From an uncultured Oscillospiraceae bacterium (GTDB taxonomy: Bacteria > Bacillota > Clostridia > Oscillospirales > Oscillospiraceae), in contig CAAELC010000007.1 in NCBI GenBank assembly GCA_900756715.1, forward strand, positions 1-14,824: a stretch of 14,824 nt of DNA, read 5' to 3'. The notes under the pieces were generated by a model. The model was given only the letters and a program-made list of their open reading frames with translations. It was not told where the DNA came from and searched no databases. Shown here one piece after another: positions 1-7,105 of the stretch. Every line of letters begins with the position of its first letter. Within the stretch, counting starts at the first letter, position 1. Position numbers and translations under genes: made by a program.

Positions 1-1027
1 TGAATGTTCCGTCGATCATCTGCTGCAGGTAAGCCTGATACTTGTCCTGCACATCCTTGGAAACCAGATTGCTGATCTTGCCGGCGGACAGAGCGCCGTT
101 CTGCAGATTGCCGTAAATCACTGCGCCGCCAAAGCTTCCGTCTTCCACGGCCTTCATGCACTCAACAATCATGGTGGAGTTATCGGTGACCTGAGAGCAG
201 ATGATGCACTCGTTCTGACCCAGAATATCCGCAGGCTGGGCAATGTCAAAAATCTTCACGGAGCCGCTGGCCTTGTTGGCAGCGTCGATGGCCTCGCGGG
301 CGCCGGAGTCAACGGCAGAGGCGTCGCCGAAGAACACATCCGCACCCTGAGCAATCAGCTCAGTGGCAAATTCCTTGCCCTTGGGCGCATCGCTGAAGGA
401 GTTGGCGTAGGGGACATTCAGCAGCGTGACCTTCTTGCCCTCCTTGGCACCCACATACTTGGCAGCCTCCTCAAATCCGGCAATCTTGCCCTTGGTGGTA
501 TCCAGCTCCATGCCGCCGATAAAGCCCAGCTTGCCGGTCTCGGTCATCAGACCAGCCAGCGCACCGGCGATCCAGCCAACCTGCTGTGCGTTGGGCAGCA
601 AAGAAGTAACATTCTTGTTCACGGCCTTTTCGGGGGTGGACTCTGCGCCGTTAAGCAGGGCGAAAGCAATGTCGGGGTATTCCGCAGCCGCCTGCAGAAC
701 AGCATCCGTATACTGGTTGCCGGGGGCGTAGATCAGATCATAACCCAGCGCGCAGAAAGCGGTGATGGACTCATAGTACTGATCCTGAGAGATGGAGTCG
801 GTAACCTGATATGTCCAGTTCTGCTTTTTGCAGGCATCCACCATGGCGTTGTAGCAGGCAGCGCCCCAGCCGCCGTCGTTGATGCTGGAGTCGCAGATCA
901 TGGCCACCTTGCGTCCACCGCTGTCCTTGTTGTCATTGGCCTTGTCGCCGCCGCTGTCCTTGCTGCCGCAGGCCACCAGGGACAATGCCATCACCAGTGC
1001 CAGCAGCAGTGCGAGAAACTTTTTCAT
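1..1027 (-). CDS. BMP-family ABC transporter substrate-binding lipoprotein (3' end outside window)
   Basis: Extracellular lipid-anchored binding protein of the importer encoded just upstream. The BMP/Med family (PF02608) includes nucleoside binders such as B. subtilis NupN and spirochaete BmpA. Translation from ATG at 1027 gives MKKFLALLLALVMALSLVAC, a lipoprotein signal with lipobox LVAC and Cys20, followed by a Gly/Ser/Asp/Lys linker. The BMP fold follows, with motifs such as VAMICDSSINDGGWG, GYDLIYAPGNQY and LGFIGGMELDTTKGKIAGFE. A strong AGGAGG lies 7 bases before the ATG. The frame stays open to base 2, about 342 codons, so only a short C-terminal part should be missing. It is the last visible gene of the operon, 49 bases after the second permease, whereas in the usual layout the binding protein comes first. 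The exact ligand cannot be read from the sequence; a purine nucleoside is the default guess. Confidence 0.93.
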   Translation of the reverse strand, partial: MKKFLALLLALVMALSLVACGSKDSGGDKANDNKDSGGRKVAMICDSSINDGGWGAACYNAMVDACKKQNWTYQVTDSISQDQYYESITAFCALGYDLIYAPGNQYTDAVLQAAAEYPDIAFALLNGAESTPEKAVNKNVTSLLPNAQQVGWIAGALAGLMTETGKLGFIGGMELDTTKGKIAGFEEAAKYVGAKEGKKVTLLNVPYANSFSDAPKGKEFATELIAQGADVFFGDASAVDSGAREAIDAANKASGSVKIFDIAQPADILGQNECIICSQVTDNSTMIVECMKAVEDGSFGGAVIYGNLQNGALSAGKISNLVSKDVQDKYQAYLQQMIDGTF

Positions 1028-1058
1028 GCTTTTTCCTCCTGATTTTTAAGTTTATAAC

Positions 1059-1075
1059 AATGCCGGAAGGGCATT
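1059..1075 (-). other. Intercistronic stem-loop before the lipoprotein gene
   Basis: AATGCC and GGCATT form a perfect 6-bp stem around a 5-base loop in the 49-base gap between the second permease stop and the lipoprotein start. No U-run follows, so it is not a good terminator. It could be an mRNA processing or stabilising element raising expression of the binding protein; that role is inference. Confidence 0.35.
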
Positions 1076-1076
1076 A

Positions 1077-2000
1077 TCATCTCTGCTCCCGGCGATAGGG
1101 CTGTCCGTTTGCCTTCGGCCCGGTCTGTCGGGTGCCGATGATGCCCAGCACCACCACGGTGGCCACATAGGGAATCATCTGGAAGAACTGATAGGGGATG
1201 GCAATACCTGCCAGCTGCAAACGGATCTGCAGTGCGTCACACAGCCCGAAGAACAGGCAGGCCAACAGAATTCCTCCGGCATTCCAGCGCCCGAAAATCA
1301 CCGCAGCCAGCGCAATGAAGCCGCGTCCGGATACAATGCCGTCGGTATAGGTGCTGGAATAGCAGGTGGTCAGGTACGCGCCGCCCATACCCGCCAGTGC
1401 GCCGCAGATGACACAGGCAATATATTTGATGCCAACCACTGGAATGCCCAGCGTAGCCGCCGCCTGTGGATGTTCGCCCACGGCCTTGTAGCTGAGTCCT
1501 GCCCGGGTTTTGCTGAAGAAAACCGCCGTAAACACCACCAGCAGCGCCGTAACATATACCATGGGGTTCTGGTCAAAGAGCAGCGGCCCGATAAAGGGAA
1601 TATCCTTCAGCACCGGAATGCCCAGCGAGGGCATGGTAACAATCTGCTTCAGATCGGAGCCGGTGCCGAAATACACCCGATAGATGAAAGAGGCCAGCGC
1701 CGGGGCAAAAATGTTGATGGCCATGCCATACACCGTGTGGTCTGCGCACAGCGTCACGGTAGAAAAGGCATAGATCATATTCACTGCCAGACCCGCCAGT
1801 GCACCGCACAGCAGGCCCAGCCAGTTGGAGCCTGTGGTGTAGCACACCAGAAAGCCCATCAGCGCGCCAATGGAGGCAAGGCCCTCAAGGCCGATGTTCA
1901 CCATGCCGGCACGCTGGCCATACAGCTCAGCAATGGAAATCAGCAGCAGGGGAACCGCCAGACGGACGGTGGCCAGCAGCAGACTGGAAATCCAACTCAT
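1077..2000 (-). CDS. ABC transporter permease, NupQ/YufQ-like (BPD_transp_2)
   Basis: Second membrane subunit of the BMP-type importer, 307 residues, which is normal for the family. It begins MSWISSLLLATVRLAVPLLL and contains the family phrases AELYGQRAGMVNIGLEGL, then further hydrophobic segments, VGEHPQAAATLGIPV (about residues 177-191) and VSGRGFIALAAVIFGRW near residues 225-240. This layout matches branched-chain/sugar/nucleoside permeases (PF02653) of the NupQ subgroup. The ATG overlaps the TGA of the upstream permease (ATGA), indicating translational coupling, and a purine-rich AAAGGAAGG lies upstream inside the preceding gene. It should pair with the other permease as a heterodimeric channel powered by the double ATPase. 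Confidence 0.93.
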   Translation of the reverse strand: MSWISSLLLATVRLAVPLLLISIAELYGQRAGMVNIGLEGLASIGALMGFLVCYTTGSNWLGLLCGALAGLAVNMIYAFSTVTLCADHTVYGMAINIFAPALASFIYRVYFGTGSDLKQIVTMPSLGIPVLKDIPFIGPLLFDQNPMVYVTALLVVFTAVFFSKTRAGLSYKAVGEHPQAAATLGIPVVGIKYIACVICGALAGMGGAYLTTCYSSTYTDGIVSGRGFIALAAVIFGRWNAGGILLACLFFGLCDALQIRLQLAGIAIPYQFFQMIPYVATVVVLGIIGTRQTGPKANGQPYRREQR

Positions 2001-3067
2001 TTCCCGTCACCTTCCTTTCTCTTGTGAAAGAGGCGGCTGTGCCATGCCTCAAATTCCGGCAGCTTCGTCAGGGCCATACCGGCTACGGAGAATACGATTA
2101 CCAGCGCCTGAATGATGTCGGAAACGCTGGTGGGAACGCCGGTGGCAGCCTGCATAGTGGTGGAGCCCACCCGCAGCACCGCGAAGAACAGGGCTACGAT
2201 CATGGTGGCGATGGGGTGGAGCTGGCCGATCAGGGCCATGGCCACGCCGTCAAACCCATATCCTGCGCCGAAGCCGTTGATCAGGCGGAACTGGGTGCCC
2301 AGCAGCTCTGCGCCGCCGCCAAGTCCGGCGATTGCGCCGGAGATGATGAAGCTGGCCAATATGTAGCGGCGAACAGGGATGCCGTTGAAGCGGCTGGCTG
2401 TCATGTTATAGCCGACCGCCCGCAGCTTGAAGCCGCCGCTGGTCCAGAACAAAGCGTAGTACATCAGCAGCCCCACGGCCACCGCCAGCACGAAGGCCCA
2501 TGTAAAGCGCATGCCTTCCATCACCCGCGGAATCCGCACCAGCTCCGATACGGCAGGCGTCTGCGGCACGCTTTCATCCCGTATCCAGCTGGTGTACAGC
2601 ACGCCCATGAAAAGGGTTGCCACATAATTGAGCATGATGGAGATAATCATCTCGTTCTGTCCCCGGGTGATTTTCAGCACGCCGGGAATCAGACCCCACA
2701 GGCCGCCTGCCAGCGCGCCTGCAAGCAGTGCCAGCAGAATGCCGAAAAAGCCGGTTGCCCCGGTGAAATAGGCAGTGAGGAAGGCGGCAATGGAGCCCAT
2801 GAGAAACTGCCCCTCGCCCCCCAGATTGAATACACCGCATTTATAGGCAAAGCAGGCGCACAGGGCTGTGAACATCAGGGGCGTGGCCTTGGAAAGCGTT
2901 GTGCCGATATTGGCCTTGGAGCCAAACGCACCCTGAAACAGGTGTTTGACTGCCGCAAAGGGATCGGCGCCCAGTGCGGCCATGATAATTCCGCCGATGA
3001 TAAATGCCAGCAGGATGGACAGCAGCGGTACAAGAAAGCTGCCAGCGGATTTTTTCAGTTTTTCCAT
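1997..3067 (-). CDS. ABC transporter permease, NupP/YufP-like (BPD_transp_2)
   Basis: First membrane subunit of the importer, 356 residues from ATG at 3067 (MEKLKKSAGSFLVPLLSILL). An in-frame GTG exists 18 bases further upstream, but GAGGAGG sits 7-8 bases before the ATG and would be inside the coding sequence if the GTG were used, so I choose the ATG. Features include a long first membrane helix, the ATPLMFTALCACFAYKCGVF segment followed by NLGGEGQFLMGS near residues 75-90 (the coupling region of this permease family), RGQNEMIISIMLNYVA, and GFGAGYGFDGVAMALIGQLH in the C-terminal half. It starts 14 bases after the ATPase stop and its own stop overlaps the next permease start. Confidence 0.93.
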   Translation of the reverse strand: MEKLKKSAGSFLVPLLSILLAFIIGGIIMAALGADPFAAVKHLFQGAFGSKANIGTTLSKATPLMFTALCACFAYKCGVFNLGGEGQFLMGSIAAFLTAYFTGATGFFGILLALLAGALAGGLWGLIPGVLKITRGQNEMIISIMLNYVATLFMGVLYTSWIRDESVPQTPAVSELVRIPRVMEGMRFTWAFVLAVAVGLLMYYALFWTSGGFKLRAVGYNMTASRFNGIPVRRYILASFIISGAIAGLGGGAELLGTQFRLINGFGAGYGFDGVAMALIGQLHPIATMIVALFFAVLRVGSTTMQAATGVPTSVSDIIQALVIVFSVAGMALTKLPEFEAWHSRLFHKRKEGDGK

Positions 3068-3081
3068 GGTGCAGCCTCCTC

Positions 3082-4596
3082 TCACTTGCCGGTCATGGCA
3101 AGGCTGATTTCCTCAATGGGGGGATTCTTGCCGGAATACTCGCCCATGATTCTGCCCTCGAAGCAGACAAGGATTCGATCAGACATTTCAAGAATTTCGT
3201 CAAAATCCGCGCTGATAAGCAGGATTCCTACGCCCCTTTCCCGGGCGGCAATCATCTGGTCATGCACGAACCGGGTGGCGCCTATATCCAGCCCCCGGGT
3301 GGGATGTGCCGCCACCAGCACAGCCGGCTCGGACTCCAGCTCCCGGGCCAGAATGACCTTTTGCTGGTTGCCGCCGGACAGACTGCGCACGGACTGATCC
3401 ACCGAAGTGCAGCGCACATCGTATTTTTTCGCCATCTCCTCTGCATAGCGGTGAATCGCCTTCTTGTTCAGCAGAAGACCCTTTCCCCGGCTGAATTGGG
3501 GGCGGCTTGTGGATTTCAGCACCAGATTTTCCGCAATGGACATGTCACCGATCAGACCCTGCAGATTCCGGTCTTCCGGCACATGGGACACGCCGTTCTC
3601 AATAAAGCCATTGGGGTCAAATACGGACACAGCCTGCCCCTTGATCTCGATGCTGCCGCTTTGCGGCGCGATCACGGCGGTCACCATCTGCGCCAGCTGG
3701 GTTTGTCCGTTTCCGTCCACTCCGGCGATGCCAACGATTTCGCCGCTGTGAATCTGCATGGAGATTCCGTTCAGCCCGCTGTGCTTAGACTCCTTGTTGT
3801 AATCCACCTGCTCCAGCTGCGCCACAATTTCAGCGTGGGAGCAATCTTTTTTGTCGTAGTGCGATTCGGTAAGCTCCCGCCCGATCATCATGCCGGCCAG
3901 CTTCTGTCCGTCGGTCTGAGAACGGTCAACCGTTCCCACCACCTGTCCCAGCCGCAAAATGGTGATGCGGTCAGAAATGTGGAGCACCTCACGCATTTTG
4001 TGGCTGATGAAAATAATGCTTTTTCCCTCGGACACCAGCTTGCGCATAATGGCAAACAGGCCCTCGACCTCAATGTCTGTCAATGCGGCGGAGGGCTCGT
4101 CCAGAATCAGCAGTTCCGCTCCGTGATAAAGGGCCTTCAGAATTTCCGTGCGCTGCTGCTCGCCAACAGAAATCTCGGTAATCAGTCTATCAAGCTGCAC
4201 ATCCAGCCCGTATCTGGCCGAAAGCTCCTCGATTTCCCGGCGGCGGGCTGCCTGGTCGATAAAAAGCCCCTTGGCGTGTTTGTCACCCAGAATGATGTTG
4301 TCAAAAACCGTCATGGCCTCCACCAGCATAAAATGCTGATGCACCATGCCGATTCCCAGCTTCACTGCCTGACTGGGGGACTCAATCCGCACCGGCTTGC
4401 CATTTAAAAATATCTGTCCTTCCGTAGGCTGATACAGGCCGATAAGAATGTTCATCAGAGTTGACTTACCGGCGCCGTTTTCTCCCAACAGTGTCAGCAC
4501 CTCGCCCTTGTTCACCGTCAGGCTGACATCCCGATTTGCGTAAAAGCTGCCGAAGCGCTTGCTGATGTGTTCCATCCGCAGCAATTCCTCCAACAT
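3082..4596 (-). CDS. Nucleoside-type ABC transporter ATP-binding protein with two nucleotide-binding domains (NupO/YufO-like)
   Basis: Energising subunit of the importer, 504 residues with two tandem ABC domains as in RbsA/NupO. Domain 1 has a Walker A GENGAGKST (residues 38-46), a Q-loop in VHQHFM, a signature variant ISVGEQQR (142-149) and Walker B LLILDEP. Domain 2 has a degenerate Walker A GVDGNGQTQ (292-300, no lysine), signature LSGGNQQK (406-413) and a Walker B-like LVAAHPTRGLD lacking the usual Asp-Glu. A catalytically unequal pair like this is normal for the family. It is the first gene of the operon. The chosen ATG at 4596 has GAGGGAGTG upstream; another ATG at 4600 is out of frame. 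Confidence 0.95.
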   Translation of the reverse strand: MLEELLRMEHISKRFGSFYANRDVSLTVNKGEVLTLLGENGAGKSTLMNILIGLYQPTEGQIFLNGKPVRIESPSQAVKLGIGMVHQHFMLVEAMTVFDNIILGDKHAKGLFIDQAARRREIEELSARYGLDVQLDRLITEISVGEQQRTEILKALYHGAELLILDEPSAALTDIEVEGLFAIMRKLVSEGKSIIFISHKMREVLHISDRITILRLGQVVGTVDRSQTDGQKLAGMMIGRELTESHYDKKDCSHAEIVAQLEQVDYNKESKHSGLNGISMQIHSGEIVGIAGVDGNGQTQLAQMVTAVIAPQSGSIEIKGQAVSVFDPNGFIENGVSHVPEDRNLQGLIGDMSIAENLVLKSTSRPQFSRGKGLLLNKKAIHRYAEEMAKKYDVRCTSVDQSVRSLSGGNQQKVILARELESEPAVLVAAHPTRGLDIGATRFVHDQMIAARERGVGILLISADFDEILEMSDRILVCFEGRIMGEYSGKNPPIEEISLAMTGK

Positions 4597-4651
4597 ACAT
4601 CACTCCCTCTCCCAGTCTTTCGTGCGGCATTTGTGTATGATCTTGTTCGTT

Positions 4652-4680
4652 ATTATAATAGAACCACATCACTCTGTAAA
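4652..4680 (-). promoter_or_regulatory. Sigma-A promoter of the ABC importer operon
   Basis: On the minus strand, TTTACA (4680-4675) is separated by exactly 17 bases from a perfect TATAAT (4657-4652). It lies 55 bases upstream of the ATPase start and points into it. No other match of this quality is seen in the AT-rich stretch 4597-4740. Confidence 0.75.
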
Positions 4681-4698
4681 TATATTTTTTCATAATAC

Positions 4699-4716
4699 TT
4701 GGCATAAGTTTGCCAA
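4699..4716. promoter_or_regulatory. Candidate operator, perfect palindrome TTGGCA-N6-TGCCAA
   Basis: A perfect 6+6 inverted repeat centred about 30 bases upstream of the -35 box of the importer promoter. Size, symmetry and position fit a dimeric transcription factor, and activation from this position is possible. I cannot name the regulator. Confidence 0.45.
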
Positions 4717-4733
4717 AATGAGCGTGTTTTTCT

Positions 4734-5015
4734 TCATAAATGCACCAAAAGTATGGTATGACCCAAATGTATTTCTGTGCATATTTTCTGACTTTTTGTT
4801 AGATTCTGATTATTTGCAATGAGCTGCGTCGGTGGAGAAAAAGATAAAAAAAGGACATAGCCTGCACGCGCGGGCGGAATGCAGCCGTGGCGAGCACCCG
4901 CGCAAGAGCGGCAGACAGGGGCAAACTGCGCCGCCCGTTCGAGTTCCGACATTTGCGGTCTTGCCTTCGAGACATGATGAGGCCGATTGATGATGTCCTC
5001 GTATAAATCCTTCAA
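4734..5015 (-). pseudogene. YolD-like protein remnant
   Basis: The frame starts at TTG 5015 behind GGAGGG (spacing about 7) and reads MKDLYEDIINRPHHVSKARP, then QMSELERAAQFAP. This closely resembles the N-terminus of YolD-like proteins found beside UmuC-like polymerases in Firmicutes mobile elements, where the text normally continues FAALTGYDAAI. Here the similarity fades after about 34 residues. The rest (Cys-, Arg- and Pro-rich, then low-complexity) looks like unrelated sequence read through to a stop at 4734. The usual body of the protein is missing. The start lies 24 bases after the stop of the NapH-like gene, whereas the usual partner is the polymerase itself. Family recognition is from memory of the motif; decay is clear. 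Confidence 0.6.
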
Positions 5016-5039
5016 TTATCTTCCCTCCGCTTCGATTTG

Positions 5040-5873
5040 TTATAGTGCATCTTTCGGACAACTCTTAACGCACTCCATACATAAAATACACTCTGTTCCG
5101 TTTTTCCGTCTTCTTGAGTTGTCGGTTACATCCACATCCATAGGACAAACTTTCTTGCATTTACCACACGATACGCACTTGCTTTTATCACACTTAATTC
5201 TGAATAGTGCAAAGTAGCTCATCGGTTTCAAAAAGATTGTGATCGGACAGATATATTTACAAAAGGCTCGGTTATCCTGGAAGGCAATAGCAAGAGCGAT
5301 CCCCACAATGTAGTAGAGTGCATTTCCAACGATGAACGCCCAGAACATGATACCTTCAATATTCGCCACATCAGCAATAAATAAAGCCGCAACGAAAACA
5401 AGGGCAACAAGGAAAACGATGTATCTGATCCATCCAATTTTTCGCCTTTTATGATCCGGTGTTTTATACGGAAGGAAGTCAAGTACCATTGCTGTCCAAC
5501 ACGCATAGCCACACCATCCGCGTCCAAAAATCAGCGGTCCGAAAATCTTTGCTACGGCATAGTGGATTGTCGCAGCTTCAAAAACACCAGTGAAGAGATA
5601 ATACCAAAAACCCTCAATCTGCATATTCTCATTACAGATAAGCCCCAAATAGATGAGCATATAGAGACCGACAAGAAGCTGTACAACACGCCTTGCGTGT
5701 TTATAATTCTGTGCAAAGAGAACAAGCCCCAATGTGATGGATATTCCAATATAGCTGAAATTGAACAGATAGAAAATATTATTCTTTGTCAACCATAGCG
5801 TAATCGCAACAATTTCAAAGACAACCAGCACGAATGCTGGAAGTATGTATCTTTTCAAGCTGTTTCGCTTCAT
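5040..5873 (-). CDS. NapH/CcoG-like membrane 4Fe-4S binding protein
   Basis: Probable membrane electron-transfer protein, 277 residues. Hydrophobic helices lie near residues 9-29, 40-56, 63-80, 91-110, 150-170 and 175-198. The family motif GRGWCGYAC (117-125) and a second one, FCKYICP (204-210), are present. The cytoplasmic tail carries two complete ferredoxin clusters: Cys233/236/239/243 and Cys262/265/268/272, each CxxCxxCxxxCP. This matches the NapH/MauN-type group, which passes electrons between quinol or ferredoxin and a partner enzyme; no such partner is in the window. ATG overlaps the TGA of the decayed polymerase frame (ATGA), with GGGGGA upstream. Base composition is clearly more AT-rich than the ABC operon, suggesting transfer. 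Unlike both neighbours it looks intact. The electron acceptor is unknown. Confidence 0.85.
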   Translation of the reverse strand: MKRNSLKRYILPAFVLVVFEIVAITLWLTKNNIFYLFNFSYIGISITLGLVLFAQNYKHARRVVQLLVGLYMLIYLGLICNENMQIEGFWYYLFTGVFEAATIHYAVAKIFGPLIFGRGWCGYACWTAMVLDFLPYKTPDHKRRKIGWIRYIVFLVALVFVAALFIADVANIEGIMFWAFIVGNALYYIVGIALAIAFQDNRAFCKYICPITIFLKPMSYFALFRIKCDKSKCVSCGKCKKVCPMDVDVTDNSRRRKNGTECILCMECVKSCPKDAL

Positions 5874-6592
5874 GCCTTATGTCCCCCAATCTGCGCATTG
5901 CGGTCCTTCGCCGTTGCGCCTTCTTCCAGATTCATCGCCTTGAGAATGGCGTTCTTTCCGTACTTCTTCTTGATGGCGAGAGCCGCTTTCTGGATTTTTC
6001 GTTCCCGTTCCAAGGCGGCGTCCTCGGCCTTCTGTTTTTTTCTTCGGCGGCATAGTCCGTGAAGAGGTCGAGCTGGACAGCACCGTCGTTTTTCTTTGGG
6101 GCATCTGCTTCCGGTAGGACATGATTTGCCACAACATACATACGGCGGACCAGCAGATTCTTGTCCACGATCCGGTCGAAGAGTTCTGACACAGCACACA
6201 TTATTTTGCGGGTAGAGGATGTGTGACCGTCGAGATTGATAGAGCCGTGTGTCTGTTTGGGGATCTCCCGCCCATAGGGATCTTTCTCCACCGCGCCGTG
6301 ATACTTTGCCCGCCGCGCCGGGTCGGTTAGGTTCTCAATGTCATATCCAACGGTGAGAACCATCTGATCGGTGACAAGCCCTTTGTCCACCAAGTCCATC
6401 ACAAGCAAATCCGTCATTTCCCGCACAACCAACTCCGCCTTCTGCGGCTCATAGGGACAGTGCAATACCTGACCGGAGCTGAGGCTATTGGAACTGGGAC
6501 GGTATGCCTTGATCGCCCATGGTGAACATCCCGTTCTGCTCAAGCTTCTTGGCAATGCCTCGACCTACGCGCCAGAAGTCCGTGAGGGGCTG
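5870..6592 (-). pseudogene. Decayed Y-family (UmuC/ImpB-like) DNA polymerase, C-terminal half
   Basis: Relic of a lesion-bypass DNA polymerase of the type carried by Firmicutes mobile elements. Three blocks in different frames make up one family sequence. Block 1 (6592-6512) reads QPLTDFWRVGRGIAKKLEQN, then GMFTMGD. Block 2 (about 6514-6042) reads IKAYRPSSNSLSSGQVLHCP through VREMTDLLVMDLVDKGLVTD, LTVGYDIENLTDPARRAKYH and VQLDLFTDYAAEE. Block 3 (6041-5870) reads KKQKAEDAALERERKIQKAA, then IKKKYGKNAILKAMNLEEGA and ends IGGHKA. Between blocks 1 and 2 some 45 codons seem deleted at a short GATC overlap. Blocks 2 and 3 are split by one missing base in an A-run (T7 on plus, 6035-6041). The catalytic palm in the N-terminal half is absent, so no polymerase activity is expected. 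Confidence 0.8.
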
Positions 6593-6791
6593 ACGCATCA
6601 CAGCGTTCCAAAAGATACTCGTAGTTCTTCTTGTCCTCCGGTACAATGATCTTTGGTATCTTGTCCATTGCTTCGGAGTGCGCTTTCAGCATCCCCCCAT
6701 TGACCGCGCGGTCAAACACCTCATCGCACCATTTATCGTATTCGGCAGACTCGGTTTCCCGGTAATCTTTCTCAAAGATAATATCGTCCAT
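6540..6791 (-). CDS. Small hypothetical protein, probably truncated at its C-terminus
   Basis: Unrecognised. ATG at 6791 follows AAGGGGT, with the upstream gene ending only 4 bases before, so the two are cotranscribed. The 83-residue product begins MDDIIFEKDYRETESAEYDK, is strongly acidic in its N-terminal 30 residues, then reads WCDEVFDRAVNGGMLKAHSE and IPKIIVPEDKKNYEYLLER. After about residue 63 it changes to a basic Arg-rich tail, because from 6592 the same DNA encodes the polymerase relic in another frame. The original C-terminus was therefore probably lost in the deletion that joined the two. No signal peptide or membrane helix is seen. Function unknown. Confidence 0.55.
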   Translation of the reverse strand: MDDIIFEKDYRETESAEYDKWCDEVFDRAVNGGMLKAHSEAMDKIPKIIVPEDKKNYEYLLERCDASAPHGLLARRSRHCQEA

Positions 6792-6795
6792 TGCG

Positions 6796-6993
6796 TTACC
6801 CCTTTATGATTTTCTCAAGCTGCATTTCGGTCGCGTTAGGCAGTTGCGATTGCAGATGTTTTAGAATGCACTCTTTGGATTCCTGCGGGTCTCGCTGATA
6901 GGCGGAGGTGATAAAGTCGTACCCGAAAAGATCTTCCGGCGTCGCATATTCCGCGACACCCCAGCCATAAGGTCTTCCGTATCTGTCCTGCAT
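6796..6993 (-). CDS. Small hypothetical protein, 65 residues
   Basis: Unrecognised. ATG at 6993; a CCGGAG about 11 bases upstream is a weak ribosome site. The product starts MQDRYGRPYGWGVAEYATPE and includes DLFGYDFITSAYQRDPQESK and a helical, amphipathic C-terminus LPNATEMQLEKIIKG. It looks like a soluble, folded small protein and the text has normal amino-acid use, so I take it as real. It is the first gene after the MerR-type promoter at 7023-7053, so it would be the first target of the divergent MerR regulator if that regulator works. Confidence 0.6.
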   Translation of the reverse strand: MQDRYGRPYGWGVAEYATPEDLFGYDFITSAYQRDPQESKECILKHLQSQLPNATEMQLEKIIKG

Positions 6994-7021
6994 TCGTTTG
7001 TATGCTCCGGTTGATAGAAAC

Positions 7022-7053
7022 GATTATAAATTTTGGTTGCTACAATCTGTCAA
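7022..7053 (-). promoter_or_regulatory. MerR-type promoter with 19-bp spacer and dyad
   Basis: On the minus strand a perfect TTGACA (7053-7048) and a perfect TATAAT (7028-7023) are 19 bases apart, two more than ideal. MerR proteins act on exactly such stretched promoters by twisting the DNA. The spacer region holds an inverted repeat, GATTATA at 7022-7028 against TACAATC at 7041-7047 (6 of 7 pairs), as expected for a MerR operator. It drives the 65-residue gene leftward, and merR starts 53 bases to the right in the opposite direction. Confidence 0.7.
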
Positions 7054-7105
7054 GCGTTTTCACGAAAAAATATTTGAACATTTTGTAAATTGCGAGGAAG
7101 TTTTT

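Noticed and set aside
1799..3397. Long open frame of 532 codons on the plus strand
   Set aside because: It lies antisense to the two permease genes and the ATPase gene, is rich in His, Gln and Cys as shadow frames in GC-rich DNA are, and has no family text.
3004..4407. Open frame of 467 codons on the plus strand
   Set aside because: Antisense to the double-domain ATPase, which shows full ABC motifs; no ribosome site or recognisable domain.
4868..4903. GCGCGGG/CCCGCGC inverted repeat followed at a distance by a T-run on the minus strand
   Set aside because: The stem is 7 bp with a 22-base loop and the T-run is about 14 bases away, so terminator function is not supported.
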